From: a virus
Length of the DNA stretch: 41,305 nucleotides
Virus record (IMG/VR): IMGVR_UViG_3300021067_000012
Location: 1 to 41,305 of that record
Reading direction: 5' to 3' (one strand)
Within the stretch, counting starts at the first letter, position 1. Every line of letters starts with the position of its first letter. A model generated the notes under the pieces. That model did no database searches. It was given only the letters and a program-made list of their open reading frames with translations, and was not told the origin of the DNA. The position numbers and the translations under genes were made by a program. Positions 21,226-29,769 of the stretch are shown in pieces.

Positions 21226-21699
21226 TCAAGCGTTTACGGATCCGTTAGACGGCAGCTGCGTCGTCACCAAGACCGCCGTCGGGGGGGTGGGGACTGGGTC
21301 GCTCAGCCCGCCGTAGGGGCGCCCGCCGAACAGCACCACCGCGCGATACATCAGCCGTCGCGCCAGCGCATTGACCCCCACCGCGCGCATGGCCTCGAGG
21401 AAGAGCCGATCGCTCAGGGGCTTGATCAGTTTCACCCGCTGGCCGTCCTCCGTCCGGAGCATCGCCTTGTACCCGGCATCGTGCATCACGGCGGCGCGCG
21501 TCCAGGGACCGTCTTTCGGAAACAGCATCCAGAAGGGGCGCGGGACACTGGCGTAATCGGTATCAAAGTGCGCCGGCGCCACCAGCACACCGCGCAGGTC
21601 CGCGCTGTAGAACTTCAAGGGGGCCAGCAGACGCTTCCGGCCGCCCTCGATGTGCTCGACCCGCAGCGGCGACAGGAAGCGCGCGGGCTCAGGTCGCAT
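21226..21699 (-). CDS. DUF1353 family protein
   Basis: About 157 aa. The family signature is clear: FDTDYASVPRPFWMLFP, then WTRAAVMHDAGYK and later LFLEAMRAVGV. DUF1353 proteins occur in phage lysis/tail regions and have a conserved His-Asp that suggests a metal-dependent peptidase- or hydrolase-like activity, still unproven. ATG 21699 is used; a GTG lies one codon upstream. Proline/threonine-rich tail (VPTPPTAVLV). Confidence 0.8.
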   Translation of the reverse strand: MRPEPARFLSPLRVEHIEGGRKRLLAPLKFYSADLRGVLVAPAHFDTDYASVPRPFWMLFPKDGPWTRAAVMHDAGYKAMLRTEDGQRVKLIKPLSDRLFLEAMRAVGVNALARRLMYRAVVLFGGRPYGGLSDPVPTPPTAVLVTTQLPSNGSVNA

Positions 21700-21874
21700 C
21701 ACCGTCGCGCTCGGCCGCGAGACAGCCCAGTTCCTCGCACGCCCCGTGGCAGATCCGCTCCTGGTACAGCCGACACGCTTCGATCGTGAGGCAGATGATA
21801 CACACCACCTGAGACGGGATCTTGGTTTCGAACAGTCGCCCGCAGCGGCGACAGGTACGCGTCCAGTACTCCAC
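21689..21874 (-). CDS. Small zinc-ribbon protein, 61 aa
   Basis: TCRRCGRLFET and VVCIICLTIEACRLY give two CxxC pairs; ICHGACEELGC adds more cysteines. GTG start. It overlaps the DUF1353 gene by about 11 bp. Cysteine-rich zinc-binding protein of unknown role in the lysis region. Confidence 0.65.
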   Translation of the reverse strand: MEYWTRTCRRCGRLFETKIPSQVVCIICLTIEACRLYQERICHGACEELGCLAAERDGDAT

Positions 21875-21886
21875 AGCTCATCACGC

Positions 21887-22531
21887 TCATCCCTGTTGGA
21901 CCTTCAGGTTGATCTGATGGCCGTGACCCCACTCCCGCGAGGTCGTGCCGACCACGCGCAAATTCTCCAGCCGCGCCGTCAGCGCTTCGACTTCGGCGTG
22001 GAGCTCCGCGATGTGCGACCGCGCTTCCAGCATCATCGGCACGCACTCGTCCAGCGTCTGACGCATTGAGGCGACGGCTTCCATCACTTCCTGCCAGTGG
22101 CCGTCATCGGGGTCAGGCTCAGGGTCCGGCAGCGGTGTCGGCGTCAGGCGCTCTGGCTGCACCCAGGCCGCCCCCGTGCCCCCTTCGTCGCGATCCTTCG
22201 TGATGTTCTGCCAGCCTGGACGGGCGTCGGGTGATCCATGCGCGATCACCACGTCCGCGCTTTCGCATCCGAAGCTCACCGTCGGGTTCTTGTAGGCGAT
22301 GACGTCGGGCGACAGGTCGTGCGGGTTCCCACGCTTGCCGTTGAGTCCAAAGTTGGGATCGGCCTCGATGCGCTGGTCGCCGTAGGTGGCGCCGTAGTGC
22401 AGCACCGAGGCGAGGCGCTTGATAAAGCGGAAGTCGCCCGCCTCGTTCATCGCCCGCCACTCGTCGGGGTGATAGGCCTTCACGAGCGCGACCACCGCCG
22501 TCCGATCAGGCATTCTCGGCACCCACGGCAT
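21887..22531 (-). CDS. Hypothetical protein, 214 aa, with C-terminal coiled coil
   Basis: First half: DRTAVVALVKAYHPDEWRAM and FRFIKRLASVLHYGATYGDQ, then FGCESADVVIAHGSPDARPG; second half a proline-acid linker (PTPLPDPEPDPDDGH) and a coiled coil (HIAELHAEVEALTARLENL). The start directly follows the lysozyme stop; an internal ATG at 22513 is an alternative. No enzyme motif recognised. Position suggests a lysis or host-interaction role. Confidence 0.65.
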   Translation of the reverse strand: MPWVPRMPDRTAVVALVKAYHPDEWRAMNEAGDFRFIKRLASVLHYGATYGDQRIEADPNFGLNGKRGNPHDLSPDVIAYKNPTVSFGCESADVVIAHGSPDARPGWQNITKDRDEGGTGAAWVQPERLTPTPLPDPEPDPDDGHWQEVMEAVASMRQTLDECVPMMLEARSHIAELHAEVEALTARLENLRVVGTTSREWGHGHQINLKVQQG

Positions 22532-22987
22532 TTACGTACCCACCAGTTTGTAATCGCGTCCGGTCGCCATCATCCGCGACAGCCGTCGGGCCCGGATGCC
22601 GACCTGCTTCGCCCATTTGCTTTCCAGCATGTACCGTGCAGCGTCGTCGTATCGTTGCTCCTCAATCGCCGTCAGCGTGCGCTTGAACTCCAGCAGGCCG
22701 TGGACACCCAGGTTGAACGCCATATCCGCCACGACCCGCGCGCGCACTTCATCGAGCGCGAAAAACGGCGGCCATGCGTCGGCCAGCCCGCGCACATGGC
22801 GATCGATGTCCTCTTCCAGCAGCAGGTCGCACACCGGCTCGCTGATGCCGTTGTCGGTCAGGTTATGGCCGACACCGATCGTCAATTTGCCCATCGAATC
22901 CGGATACGGAAACAGCCGACGGCCCTCGTGCAAGGTCAACTGCTGCCGGAAGCGGATGCGATCCAGCTTCAGCGTCGGGTCGCTCAT
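22532..22987 (-). CDS. Endolysin, T4-type lysozyme (GH24)
   Basis: 151 aa. Catalytic triad with T4 spacing: Glu21 (LHEGRRLF), Asp30 (PYPDSMG), Thr36 (LTIGVGHNLT); then ALDEVRARVVADMAFNLGVHGL as in other phage muramidases. It cleaves peptidoglycan at the end of infection. No signal peptide or SAR helix, so a holin is needed. It lies downstream of the tail fibre gene. Confidence 0.95.
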   Translation of the reverse strand: MSDPTLKLDRIRFRQQLTLHEGRRLFPYPDSMGKLTIGVGHNLTDNGISEPVCDLLLEEDIDRHVRGLADAWPPFFALDEVRARVVADMAFNLGVHGLLEFKRTLTAIEEQRYDDAARYMLESKWAKQVGIRARRLSRMMATGRDYKLVGT

Positions 22988-23027
22988 CCCGGCCCCCGGT
23001 GTGCGACCGTGCCCGAAGCGAACCTTC

Positions 23028-23300
23028 TCACGGCGTCACTGTCTCCAGCGCACCGTCAATCCCCGGATCATTTAGCGCAATCTCGAGCATCGTCCGCGCA
23101 ATCGCGGTCTGGCTGATCGCCTGCAACCGTGTCGTGGCCTCGGCGCCGGTATACCGGACGGCTCTGTCCCGGCCCGTGTTATCGCGCAGGATGATCACCA
23201 ATTCCGGCGGGGCCAGTCGAAACGAGGCCCCGGCGAGATCGAGCTGCGTCACCCGGACTTCCGGCGTCACTTCCGGCGTCGTGAGTTTGATCCGTTCCAT
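23028..23300 (-). CDS. Small hypothetical protein, 90 aa, after fibre gene
   Basis: MERIKLTTPEVTPEVRVTQL, beta-rich first half (PPELVIILRDNTGRDRAV) and helical end (TRLQAISQTAIARTMLEIAL). Similar short proteins follow phage tail genes. A repeat ACTTCCGGCGTC in the DNA gives the TPEVTPEV start. Function unknown. Confidence 0.65.
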   Translation of the reverse strand: MERIKLTTPEVTPEVRVTQLDLAGASFRLAPPELVIILRDNTGRDRAVRYTGAEATTRLQAISQTAIARTMLEIALNDPGIDGALETVTP

Positions 23301-23309
23301 GCCTGCCCT

Positions 23310-24038
23310 CTAAGCCGCCAGATAGACGCCGCTAATCGTGAACGAGTCGTTCGTGGTCCACGTCGCGGGCGCACTCCCAATGATGTTCCCCGACTGGAAG
23401 CCGTCACAGTTGAATAGCTGCACGGCCGTCCCCGAGGTATACGCGAGTGCGGTATAGAACCCCGTGCCGGAATCAAGGATCACGGCAGTCCCAGCCGACA
23501 TTCCGGATCCAAGCGGCGCCACCGGCAGACCGAACTCCAGCGCCGCGCCCCCGCCGGGTGAGACAGACGTGGACCCATACGTAAACGTGAGCTGGTAGAA
23601 CACCAGCTTGCCGATCTGGACGTACTTGCCGGTGCGGGTCGCATTGCCGACCGTGCCGTTGAACGTCGGCACGTAGTCGTGGACGACGTTGAAGGCTTCC
23701 AGGGTGTCGATCGCGCTCTCCGCGGTGTTCACGTCGGTCTGCAGCTGGGCCACGTCCGCGGCCGTGCCGAGCGCGGCCACGGGATCCGCGGAGAACTGCT
23801 GAACGCCGTTGCTATCGAACACCCGCACTTTGTAGGCCGCCGCCGCAGCGAAGATCGGGGGCGCGTAGCCGGATGCATCCAGGGTGGAAGGGTTCGACAA
23901 GGCCACGCTGAGTCCGACGTCGGAATAGAGGCTGGCGAGGGTAGTGGTCCCGGTTAAATCGACCCGGATCGAGCCGCTCGCGAGTGGGTTCCCGTTGGCA
24001 TCGAGAAACTGTCGTGGGATTCGGAACAGCACCGCCAT
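23310..24038 (-). CDS. Tail fibre/spike-like protein, 242 aa
   Basis: The N terminus, RQFLDANGNPLASGSIRVDL, then SLYSDVGLSVALSNP, STLDASGYAPPIF and AYKVRVFDSNGVQQF, is the virion-binding domain found at the start of many podovirus spikes. A short coiled coil follows (VAQLQTDVNTAESAIDTLEA), then a beta-rich adhesin (KYVQIGKLVFYQLTFTYG) ending ISGVYLAA. Short for a spike, so it may be a receptor-binding adhesin. Confidence 0.8.
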   Translation of the reverse strand: MAVLFRIPRQFLDANGNPLASGSIRVDLTGTTTLASLYSDVGLSVALSNPSTLDASGYAPPIFAAAAAYKVRVFDSNGVQQFSADPVAALGTAADVAQLQTDVNTAESAIDTLEAFNVVHDYVPTFNGTVGNATRTGKYVQIGKLVFYQLTFTYGSTSVSPGGGAALEFGLPVAPLGSGMSAGTAVILDSGTGFYTALAYTSGTAVQLFNCDGFQSGNIIGSAPATWTTNDSFTISGVYLAA

Positions 24039-24069
24039 TTATGCGCCCTTTTTGCTAAAATAGTGGGCC

Positions 24070-24207
24070 TTGTCCCGAGACCCTATCGGCCGACTCACAT
24101 GGAAGGAACGATGGCAGTTTTTTGGGGCAGCCATTGGTTCCCTCATCGCGTTGCTCATGCTGTTGGAACTGGCCTTCGGCCTATTCACGAGATTCATTCG
24201 TAGCTGA
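24070..24207 (+). CDS. Possible 45-aa membrane protein on plus strand
   Basis: TTG start. Product: MSRDPIGRLTWKERWQFF then AAIGSLIALLMLLELAFGLF and TRFIRS, a well-formed single-span protein with tryptophans and Arg at the membrane edges. It fills a 142-bp gap between two minus-strand genes and overlaps the end of the ejection-protein gene by 27 bp. A TAAAAT lies at 24056-24061. No good Shine-Dalgarno sequence; weak start. It could be a holin read against the late operon. Confidence 0.35.
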   Translation: MSRDPIGRLTWKERWQFFGAAIGSLIALLMLLELAFGLFTRFIRS

Positions 24208-25491
24208 TTCCTCGCGTTGTGCGAGGATCACGCCCATCCGAAGCGCCATTGCCGCGCCCGTCCCTGGTACTTGAGCAAACTTCGCGGCTAGGATCGCGCC
24301 GCGACTGGCGACAGCCGGGGAAATCAAGCCTCGCAAGACGAGGGCTTTGGTAGCGGCCTCAAACGGTCCCTCACCGCTTCCCATCTGCTGTGCACCGTAC
24401 GCACCCGCCAGCAAGGTTGGAACACCAAAGACCATGCTCCGGTTTTCCTCCCGGCCTGCAGCGTGACTGATCGCGTCGAGCGCGTCGATCAGTTTCGACT
24501 CTCGCGCGTTCAGATCCTTGACCTCTGGCGCAGCTTGTTCGATGAATTCGCGCGCCGCGCGTCGGCCCTGCTTTCTTGCTTCGGTCGCTGCCCCCCGCTC
24601 CACGCCGAAGCCCGTATCGCCAATTGCGGTGTCCAGGGCTCGCTTCGTTTCCTGCGCCTGTGCGGGCGTCACGTCAATGCGCGAGGGTCGTGCGCCGGGC
24701 GGAATGTTCAGCGAGGCGTGCCGGTCGATCTCGTCGGCCACCTTCAGCGCCGCTTCGTAATCGACGTTCGGGGCACCAGGTCGGTAGTATTTCCGTTGCG
24801 CAAACGCCCGCACGCGATTCGCGATATCCACCAGGTTCACCGAGCCGCCCTTCGCCGTGCCGAGCACTGCCGCGACTTGATCGTTGAGTTCCCCGATCAA
24901 GCGCTTCGCGCGGTCCTCTCCCGCTTTCGTCACCGGCAGCCATTCGCGGATGCCCGTTGCCACGATCTCCCGCGCCTTCGGTAGATCCACCATTGACAGC
25001 GAGGGCTTGAGATAGCCGCGATAGACCGCGGTCCCAAGACTCTGTGTCCCCTTGGTCACCACGCCGCCCGCCGCATCGATCGCGCCTTGGGTGACACCTT
25101 CGCGGAGCATCGCGCCGGGAATCTCGGCGGCTTCCCCCGCGACTCGACGGAGCGCCGGTAATCCTGGCCCTTCGGGCACCGGGTCTTGCGCGAGACGCCA
25201 CACGCGCCGCATTCCTTCCCCGGCGGCGCCAGCGATCCCGGCCGCCACGGGGGAGAGCACCGGCACCTTACCGGTGGCGATCGAGGCGCCTGTGGCTAAC
25301 GCGGCGGGGAGATAATCGCTCCAGCCGCCGCTTTCGGGTTCCGCTGCGCCTGCGGGAGGCGCCGACGTCTCAGCCGCGGGTTGCGGTGTCTGCCGGGCCA
25401 AGAACGCGGTCACGTCCGCTTCGGTGGGCGGTCGATCCGCTTCGACTTCGAACACGCGGCCGTCGGTGAGCTCGACGCGATACTTGGGCAT
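24181..25491 (-). CDS. Putative ejection (internal virion) protein, 436 aa
   Basis: Start ATG 25491 (MPKYRVELTDGRVFEVEADR), two bases after the upstream stop. The first 35 residues look like a small 'VELTDGRVFEVEAD..PTEADVTAFL' domain common in such phage proteins; then an Ala/Gly hydrophobic region (AALATGASIATGKVPVL, AAGIAGAAGEGM), long helices and a hydrophobic C terminus. Last of four genes that fit the P22 ejection-protein position (gp7, gp20, gp16); inferred to cross the envelope at infection. Confidence 0.65.
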   Translation of the reverse strand: MPKYRVELTDGRVFEVEADRPPTEADVTAFLARQTPQPAAETSAPPAGAAEPESGGWSDYLPAALATGASIATGKVPVLSPVAAGIAGAAGEGMRRVWRLAQDPVPEGPGLPALRRVAGEAAEIPGAMLREGVTQGAIDAAGGVVTKGTQSLGTAVYRGYLKPSLSMVDLPKAREIVATGIREWLPVTKAGEDRAKRLIGELNDQVAAVLGTAKGGSVNLVDIANRVRAFAQRKYYRPGAPNVDYEAALKVADEIDRHASLNIPPGARPSRIDVTPAQAQETKRALDTAIGDTGFGVERGAATEARKQGRRAAREFIEQAAPEVKDLNARESKLIDALDAISHAAGREENRSMVFGVPTLLAGAYGAQQMGSGEGPFEAATKALVLRGLISPAVASRGAILAAKFAQVPGTGAAMALRMGVILAQREESATNESRE

Positions 25492-25493
25492 CG

Positions 25494-26834
25494 CTACTTG
25501 ATCTCCGTCACCGACTTGATCTTGACCGGGGACGCGGCGTCGTCTGACGGAAGTGCCCCGATGAGTGCCGCCCCATCGCGACCTAGCTTGTGCTCCCAAT
25601 AGGTGCGGTCATACGTCCGCATCTCACGCTCGAGCCCATCGATCAGCGCGAGGTTGACCGGCAAATCGTTGCGGTAGTTCGGGAACATCCGCGCGTAGTC
25701 GCCGGACTCCCGCGCCGAGAATGAGACGCCGGTCGCGGCTCGCCGATAGTTGATCAGCGTGCCCATCAACCGGTTGGACAGTTCCACGTACTTGGGATTC
25801 GTCGTCTTCCCGAGCCGCCGCGCCAAATCCTCAACGGTGCCCGTCATCCAACCGGTTGGCACGCCCGCGGCTTTCAGCTCCTGGAGGATGGCGCGCGTAT
25901 CTTTCAGGGACGCCATCGTGGCTTGTCGCCCGAGGACCTGATTCTTGGTATCGACGTTCTCGGTTTCGATCGCAGCCTGCTGAATGACCTGCTTGAGCTG
26001 TTCCGTGTCGCCCGATTCCCACAGCCGATTCGCGAGGTTGACGATGCCAGGACGACGGACAGCGGGCACGTTCAGGATCGCGCGTTCCAGCGCGGTCCGG
26101 TACGGCCCACCCATGCTCTCATCGGTGCCCGAGGCCGTGTACCGCCGTTGCTGGGTCTGCGCATTCGTACGGGCGATGCCTTCGGTCGCGAGGTTGTGCC
26201 GTCGCTGCTCAGCCAGTGCCGCTTCGTCACGCCGCGCGCCGCGGGTTTGCAGCGCCAGGGTTTCCATCATCTGCTGCCCCTGGCGCTGGTCATCCGCGAT
26301 GCGCGCTGCGCGCTGCTCCTCGAGGCGGGCTTCGTCCTGCGCGAGCTGGAGTTGATCGGCCACGCTCAACGAGCGCCGCTTGAGCGATTGCATCAGGCCC
26401 GGCGAGAACGTCCGATACGCCTCGGGCAACTGGATGCCCTGCTGGGTCATTTCGCCCCACGCCGTATCCCACTCGGCCTGATTGGTGGCTGTGGACGCAA
26501 ACTGCCCGATCAGGCCGTTGCGTTGCTGCACGAGCGCCAAGTCATCGGTGATTTTCTTGGTGCGAAGGCTCTGCAACTGATAACCGAGTTTCGGATCTTC
26601 GCGGGTAATGGCCTGGATGGTGTCCGGTGTCAGATCCCCATTCGACCGACTGAGGATCTGCGTCACGCGGCCCTGCCGATCCGCATCCGCTCGCCGGATC
26701 TCCAACTCCAATGTGCGCGCTTGCTGCTCATCGCGCAGCGCGCCGAGTTCCATCCACCGCGAAATGATCTGGACGGGATCAATTGGCTGAAATGGTTGCA
26801 CGCCGCCCAGTGGGATGCGCGGATCAATCGCCAT
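25494..26834 (-). CDS. Putative ejection protein, 446 aa, helical
   Basis: Nearly all helix with many Gln/Arg/Glu (LQLAQDEARLEEQRAARIAD). The N terminus (IISRWMELGALRDEQQARTL) resembles internal virion proteins of podoviruses and the C terminus holds SNRLMGTLINYRRAATGVSF. No enzyme motif. It overlaps the preceding gene by 11 bp and belongs to the ejection cluster by position and composition. Confidence 0.65.
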   Translation of the reverse strand: MAIDPRIPLGGVQPFQPIDPVQIISRWMELGALRDEQQARTLELEIRRADADRQGRVTQILSRSNGDLTPDTIQAITREDPKLGYQLQSLRTKKITDDLALVQQRNGLIGQFASTATNQAEWDTAWGEMTQQGIQLPEAYRTFSPGLMQSLKRRSLSVADQLQLAQDEARLEEQRAARIADDQRQGQQMMETLALQTRGARRDEAALAEQRRHNLATEGIARTNAQTQQRRYTASGTDESMGGPYRTALERAILNVPAVRRPGIVNLANRLWESGDTEQLKQVIQQAAIETENVDTKNQVLGRQATMASLKDTRAILQELKAAGVPTGWMTGTVEDLARRLGKTTNPKYVELSNRLMGTLINYRRAATGVSFSARESGDYARMFPNYRNDLPVNLALIDGLEREMRTYDRTYWEHKLGRDGAALIGALPSDDAASPVKIKSVTEIK

Positions 26835-27987
26835 CGCGTGATCTCCGCCCGCGCGGATTGAAGAAGCGATCCTGCGCGTAGAGGCTCAGCGCGGTATTGC
26901 CCAACCCGCCGAAGAAGTTGGACCACGCATTGGACGCACCGATGCCGCCGGACGCCTGCGCATTCGCACCTTGGCTGATCAGATCCGCGATGGACGTGCC
27001 GTACTGCGAGGCGATCGCGCCGAGGTTACTCGCGCTCTGCGCGCCGAGCTGGCTGAAGTCGAACAGTTTGCTAAAGCTTTGATCACGGTTCGTTTCGAAC
27101 ACGTTGCGCCGCTCGAGGTACTCCTGCAGCGCGTTGCCGCGGGCCTGCTGGTATTCGCCCAACTCACGGTTATACACATTGGCGTAATTGATATCCGCAG
27201 CCTGATGCGCGAACTCGTTGAGCGCCTTGGCTGTCGCGGGATTCAAGTACGTGCCCGAGGCGGCCCGTGAACGTTCCAACGCTTTGAGGCCTTCATCCAG
27301 CGCGAACTTAAAGCCGGGATTCTGGCGGGCTTCCTCGGCCGTCGGGGCGGCGAAGCTGCCGAAGGAGAAGGTTTCTCCCCACGGGGCCTGCAGGTCGCCT
27401 GTCATGCCCCGTCCCGCGCCACCACCGCTGTCGTCCAGCCATCCCCACTGCCCCCCCGTGCCAGTGGCGCCAATGATGACGTCGATCACTCGCCCATCCG
27501 GGAGCCGGATCTTGTCGAGCCGTTCCGGATGGTCGAGGATGCCGATCGACGTCCCGAAGGTCTGATTCGCTTCGTCAATCGCCTGTCGGATCCCTTCGTT
27601 GGTCGGCGGGTAGCGCCGCAGGATCTCTTGCAGCGCACTCTCGCTAAAGGCTGTCGTGCTGCCGCTGGTCGGGGTCTGCGTGGCGCCGCCGAAGGTCTGC
27701 ACCGTCGGCACCCGGCCCCGCGCGACGAGCGCGGCGTGTCGACGCCCTTCCTCCGAATTGCGCAAGCGTTCGGCCAGTGCCGGCAAGCTCACGTTGCGCC
27801 CGACCCAGGTTCGCAACTCGCCCGCGGTGGCGGGGCGTCCCATCAGGGAGAGATACAGCCCGTTGACGTACTGCTCCTGCTCGGACAGGCCCGTACTGCC
27901 GCCGCTCGTTACCGTCGGGCCCCGTTCGCCGGGCGTCGTTGGCGTCGGGTTGTCGTCGTCGTCGAAAAAGCGACCTCGAGCCGGCAT
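26824..27987 (-). CDS. Putative DNA-ejection/pilot protein with DUF4214-like motif, 387 aa
   Basis: The segment EQYVNGLYLSLMGRPATAGE, then LRTWVGR and LRNSEEGRR (about residues 37-82) matches the DUF4214 pattern 'lY..llGR.pd..gl.yW...l....S.E'. The second half, FKFALDEGLKALERSRAASG then TAKALNEFAHQAADINYANV, is typical of phage pilot proteins with small-residue-rich ends (LISQGANAQASGG). DUF4214 often occurs in secreted or S-layer-linked proteins. Confidence 0.7.
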   Translation of the reverse strand: MPARGRFFDDDDNPTPTTPGERGPTVTSGGSTGLSEQEQYVNGLYLSLMGRPATAGELRTWVGRNVSLPALAERLRNSEEGRRHAALVARGRVPTVQTFGGATQTPTSGSTTAFSESALQEILRRYPPTNEGIRQAIDEANQTFGTSIGILDHPERLDKIRLPDGRVIDVIIGATGTGGQWGWLDDSGGGAGRGMTGDLQAPWGETFSFGSFAAPTAEEARQNPGFKFALDEGLKALERSRAASGTYLNPATAKALNEFAHQAADINYANVYNRELGEYQQARGNALQEYLERRNVFETNRDQSFSKLFDFSQLGAQSASNLGAIASQYGTSIADLISQGANAQASGGIGASNAWSNFFGGLGNTALSLYAQDRFFNPRGRRSRDGD

Positions 27988-27988
27988 G

Positions 27989-28855
27989 TCAGCGGGCCAT
28001 CCTTGCGCCCCGCGCGAGATAGCGTTGGACTTGATCCGGCCGGACGTACGCGGTCTCGGTGCCGTCCGGACTCACCATCGGCACGCGGCCCACGGCATTG
28101 AACGGCACACCGCCGCGCGGATTGGCCGGACCAGCCGGGACAGGCGGATTCCCGCCGGGCATGGGCGTCGACGTCTGCATCGGGGCTCCGCTCACACCGG
28201 GGGGCACAAAGGCGCTGATAGGCGTAAACGGCGCGGACTCGAAGCCAAGACGGTTCCCGAGCTCGGTGACCGCCTGACCGCCCGCATTCACGAACGGCAG
28301 CAGCGCATTGGACGAGTAGCCGAACATCTGCCCCTGCGCGCCTATCGCATCGCGGACGCCTTGCTGCAGGGTTTCTGCCGCCTCACGGCTGGCGTTGGCT
28401 TGGTTCCGGGCGCCGAAGTAGTTGAGGAGCTGCGTGCCGGCGGTCAGGCCGAGGAAGAGGGGGTCACGGAACAGGCTCGTGGCCGCAGCGGCCGTGCCCG
28501 CCGCACCCGCCCCAGCCGCAGGTGCCGTTGTCGCGGCCGTGGTGCCGAGGGGACTCGCCCACGCCGAGGCAGGAACCGCCGTGCCGGGCAACGCGGCGCC
28601 GGTCCCCGCAATCGGGACCGCGCCCGCCGCCGCCAGCGCCCCGTACCCCATCACGCCGTAGGGGCCGTATTGCAGCACGGGCTCCCACCACGCCGGTCCG
28701 CGGGGCACCACGCGATTCCCGTCCCATTCGAACTGCCCTGGCAGCGGATCGCCCGGACGGCGATTCGCCGTCAGCCACGCGGCCATGTCGGCCATGCTGC
28801 CGCCGGGCGTCCACCCGGGACGCGGGACCGCGTGCCCGCCGGTATAGTCAGGCAT
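27989..28855 (-). CDS. Putative ejection/pilot protein, 288 aa, hydrophobic centre
   Basis: Middle region ALAAAGAVPIAGTGAALPG and TAATTAPAAGAGAAG is strongly Ala/Gly-rich and hydrophobic; then LLNYFGARNQANASREAAET and LLPFVNAGGQAVTELG, a pattern shared with phage pilot proteins of the gp7/gp20 type. C terminus proline-rich, then DGTETAYVRPDQVQRYL. Likely the first of the ejection cluster. Confidence 0.65.
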   Translation of the reverse strand: MPDYTGGHAVPRPGWTPGGSMADMAAWLTANRRPGDPLPGQFEWDGNRVVPRGPAWWEPVLQYGPYGVMGYGALAAAGAVPIAGTGAALPGTAVPASAWASPLGTTAATTAPAAGAGAAGTAAAATSLFRDPLFLGLTAGTQLLNYFGARNQANASREAAETLQQGVRDAIGAQGQMFGYSSNALLPFVNAGGQAVTELGNRLGFESAPFTPISAFVPPGVSGAPMQTSTPMPGGNPPVPAGPANPRGGVPFNAVGRVPMVSPDGTETAYVRPDQVQRYLARGARMAR

Positions 28856-28857
28856 CG

Positions 28858-29769
28858 TCAGAGCCTCACGAAAATCATCGCGGCCAGTCGTTCCGGCTGC
28901 CCGCTCGCATCGACCGCCAACGTCCCCGCCGCGTGGCTGTGCGCATCCACCGCCAGCGTCCCCACGCCGTGTTGATGCGGGTCCATCGTCAGACTGTGGC
29001 CGTGGGACTCACTGGCGACGGTGACCGCCGCGCTGGTGAAGTCTTCGACCTGCACCGTGGCATCCGCCCCACCCATGCCGCCCGTGGACGTCACCGCCGC
29101 CGTCTGCCCGCTGATCGTGGCCGTGGCCGTCGCGGTGCTCCCCGAGAGGCCGGGGGCACTGGCGCCTTGCACCGTGCCGGTGTACGTCCCGCCCTTCAGG
29201 TAGGCATCGCTCAGATCGGGCGTCACCACCGATGAAGTCCCGAGCGTGGCGCCCACCGTGAGCTGGTCGTACGTCGAGCCGTCACAGAGGCCGTAGCCCG
29301 CGCCCGGGTCGCTCAGCCAGTGTGAGAAGCGGCCCGGGAGATCCCCGTCGGCCCACGTCCACGCCGCGCCGTCCCACCGCACGGTATGCCGAAAGTTCGA
29401 GACGAACACGCGCACGCCGACATCGGTCGCGCCGAGGTCCGTCGGTTCATTGCCGAACGTGGCCGTCATCGTGCCGGTGACGTACTGCCAGCTCGCGCTG
29501 CCCACGTTGCGAAACAAGAGTCCCCGGTCCGATTCGTAGAACGTCGCCCCTGCGCTGTAGTTCGCCGGCGGATACGCCGCGAGGCGATTGGCGTGCGTGT
29601 CCACCAGGACGGTCGAGAGGTTGCCCGTCAGCGCGATCCGGAACGCCTCGACGGCACTGGTCAGGTTCTCGAAGTAGCGCCGCCACGTATCCCGCGACAG
29701 CAATCCGGTCCTGACATCGGTTAACGGGTCATCCAGCGGGAGGAAGGGGCGGGCAGTGGGTGTCGCCAT
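28858..29769 (-). CDS. Tail fibre protein with collar-like domain, 303 aa
   Basis: The N-terminal 60 residues (DPLTDVRTGLLSRDTWRRYF) are shared with podovirus tail proteins. YSAGATFYESDRGLLFRN follows, then a collar-like part WLSDPGAGYGLCDGSTYDQL with TPDLSDAYLKGG, and a Ser/Thr/Ala beta-repeat end with histidine turns (SHGHSLTMDPHQHGVG). His-rich ends chelate metal in several fibre tips. It lies just after gp10. Confidence 0.78.
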   Translation of the reverse strand: MATPTARPFLPLDDPLTDVRTGLLSRDTWRRYFENLTSAVEAFRIALTGNLSTVLVDTHANRLAAYPPANYSAGATFYESDRGLLFRNVGSASWQYVTGTMTATFGNEPTDLGATDVGVRVFVSNFRHTVRWDGAAWTWADGDLPGRFSHWLSDPGAGYGLCDGSTYDQLTVGATLGTSSVVTPDLSDAYLKGGTYTGTVQGASAPGLSGSTATATATISGQTAAVTSTGGMGGADATVQVEDFTSAAVTVASESHGHSLTMDPHQHGVGTLAVDAHSHAAGTLAVDASGQPERLAAMIFVRL

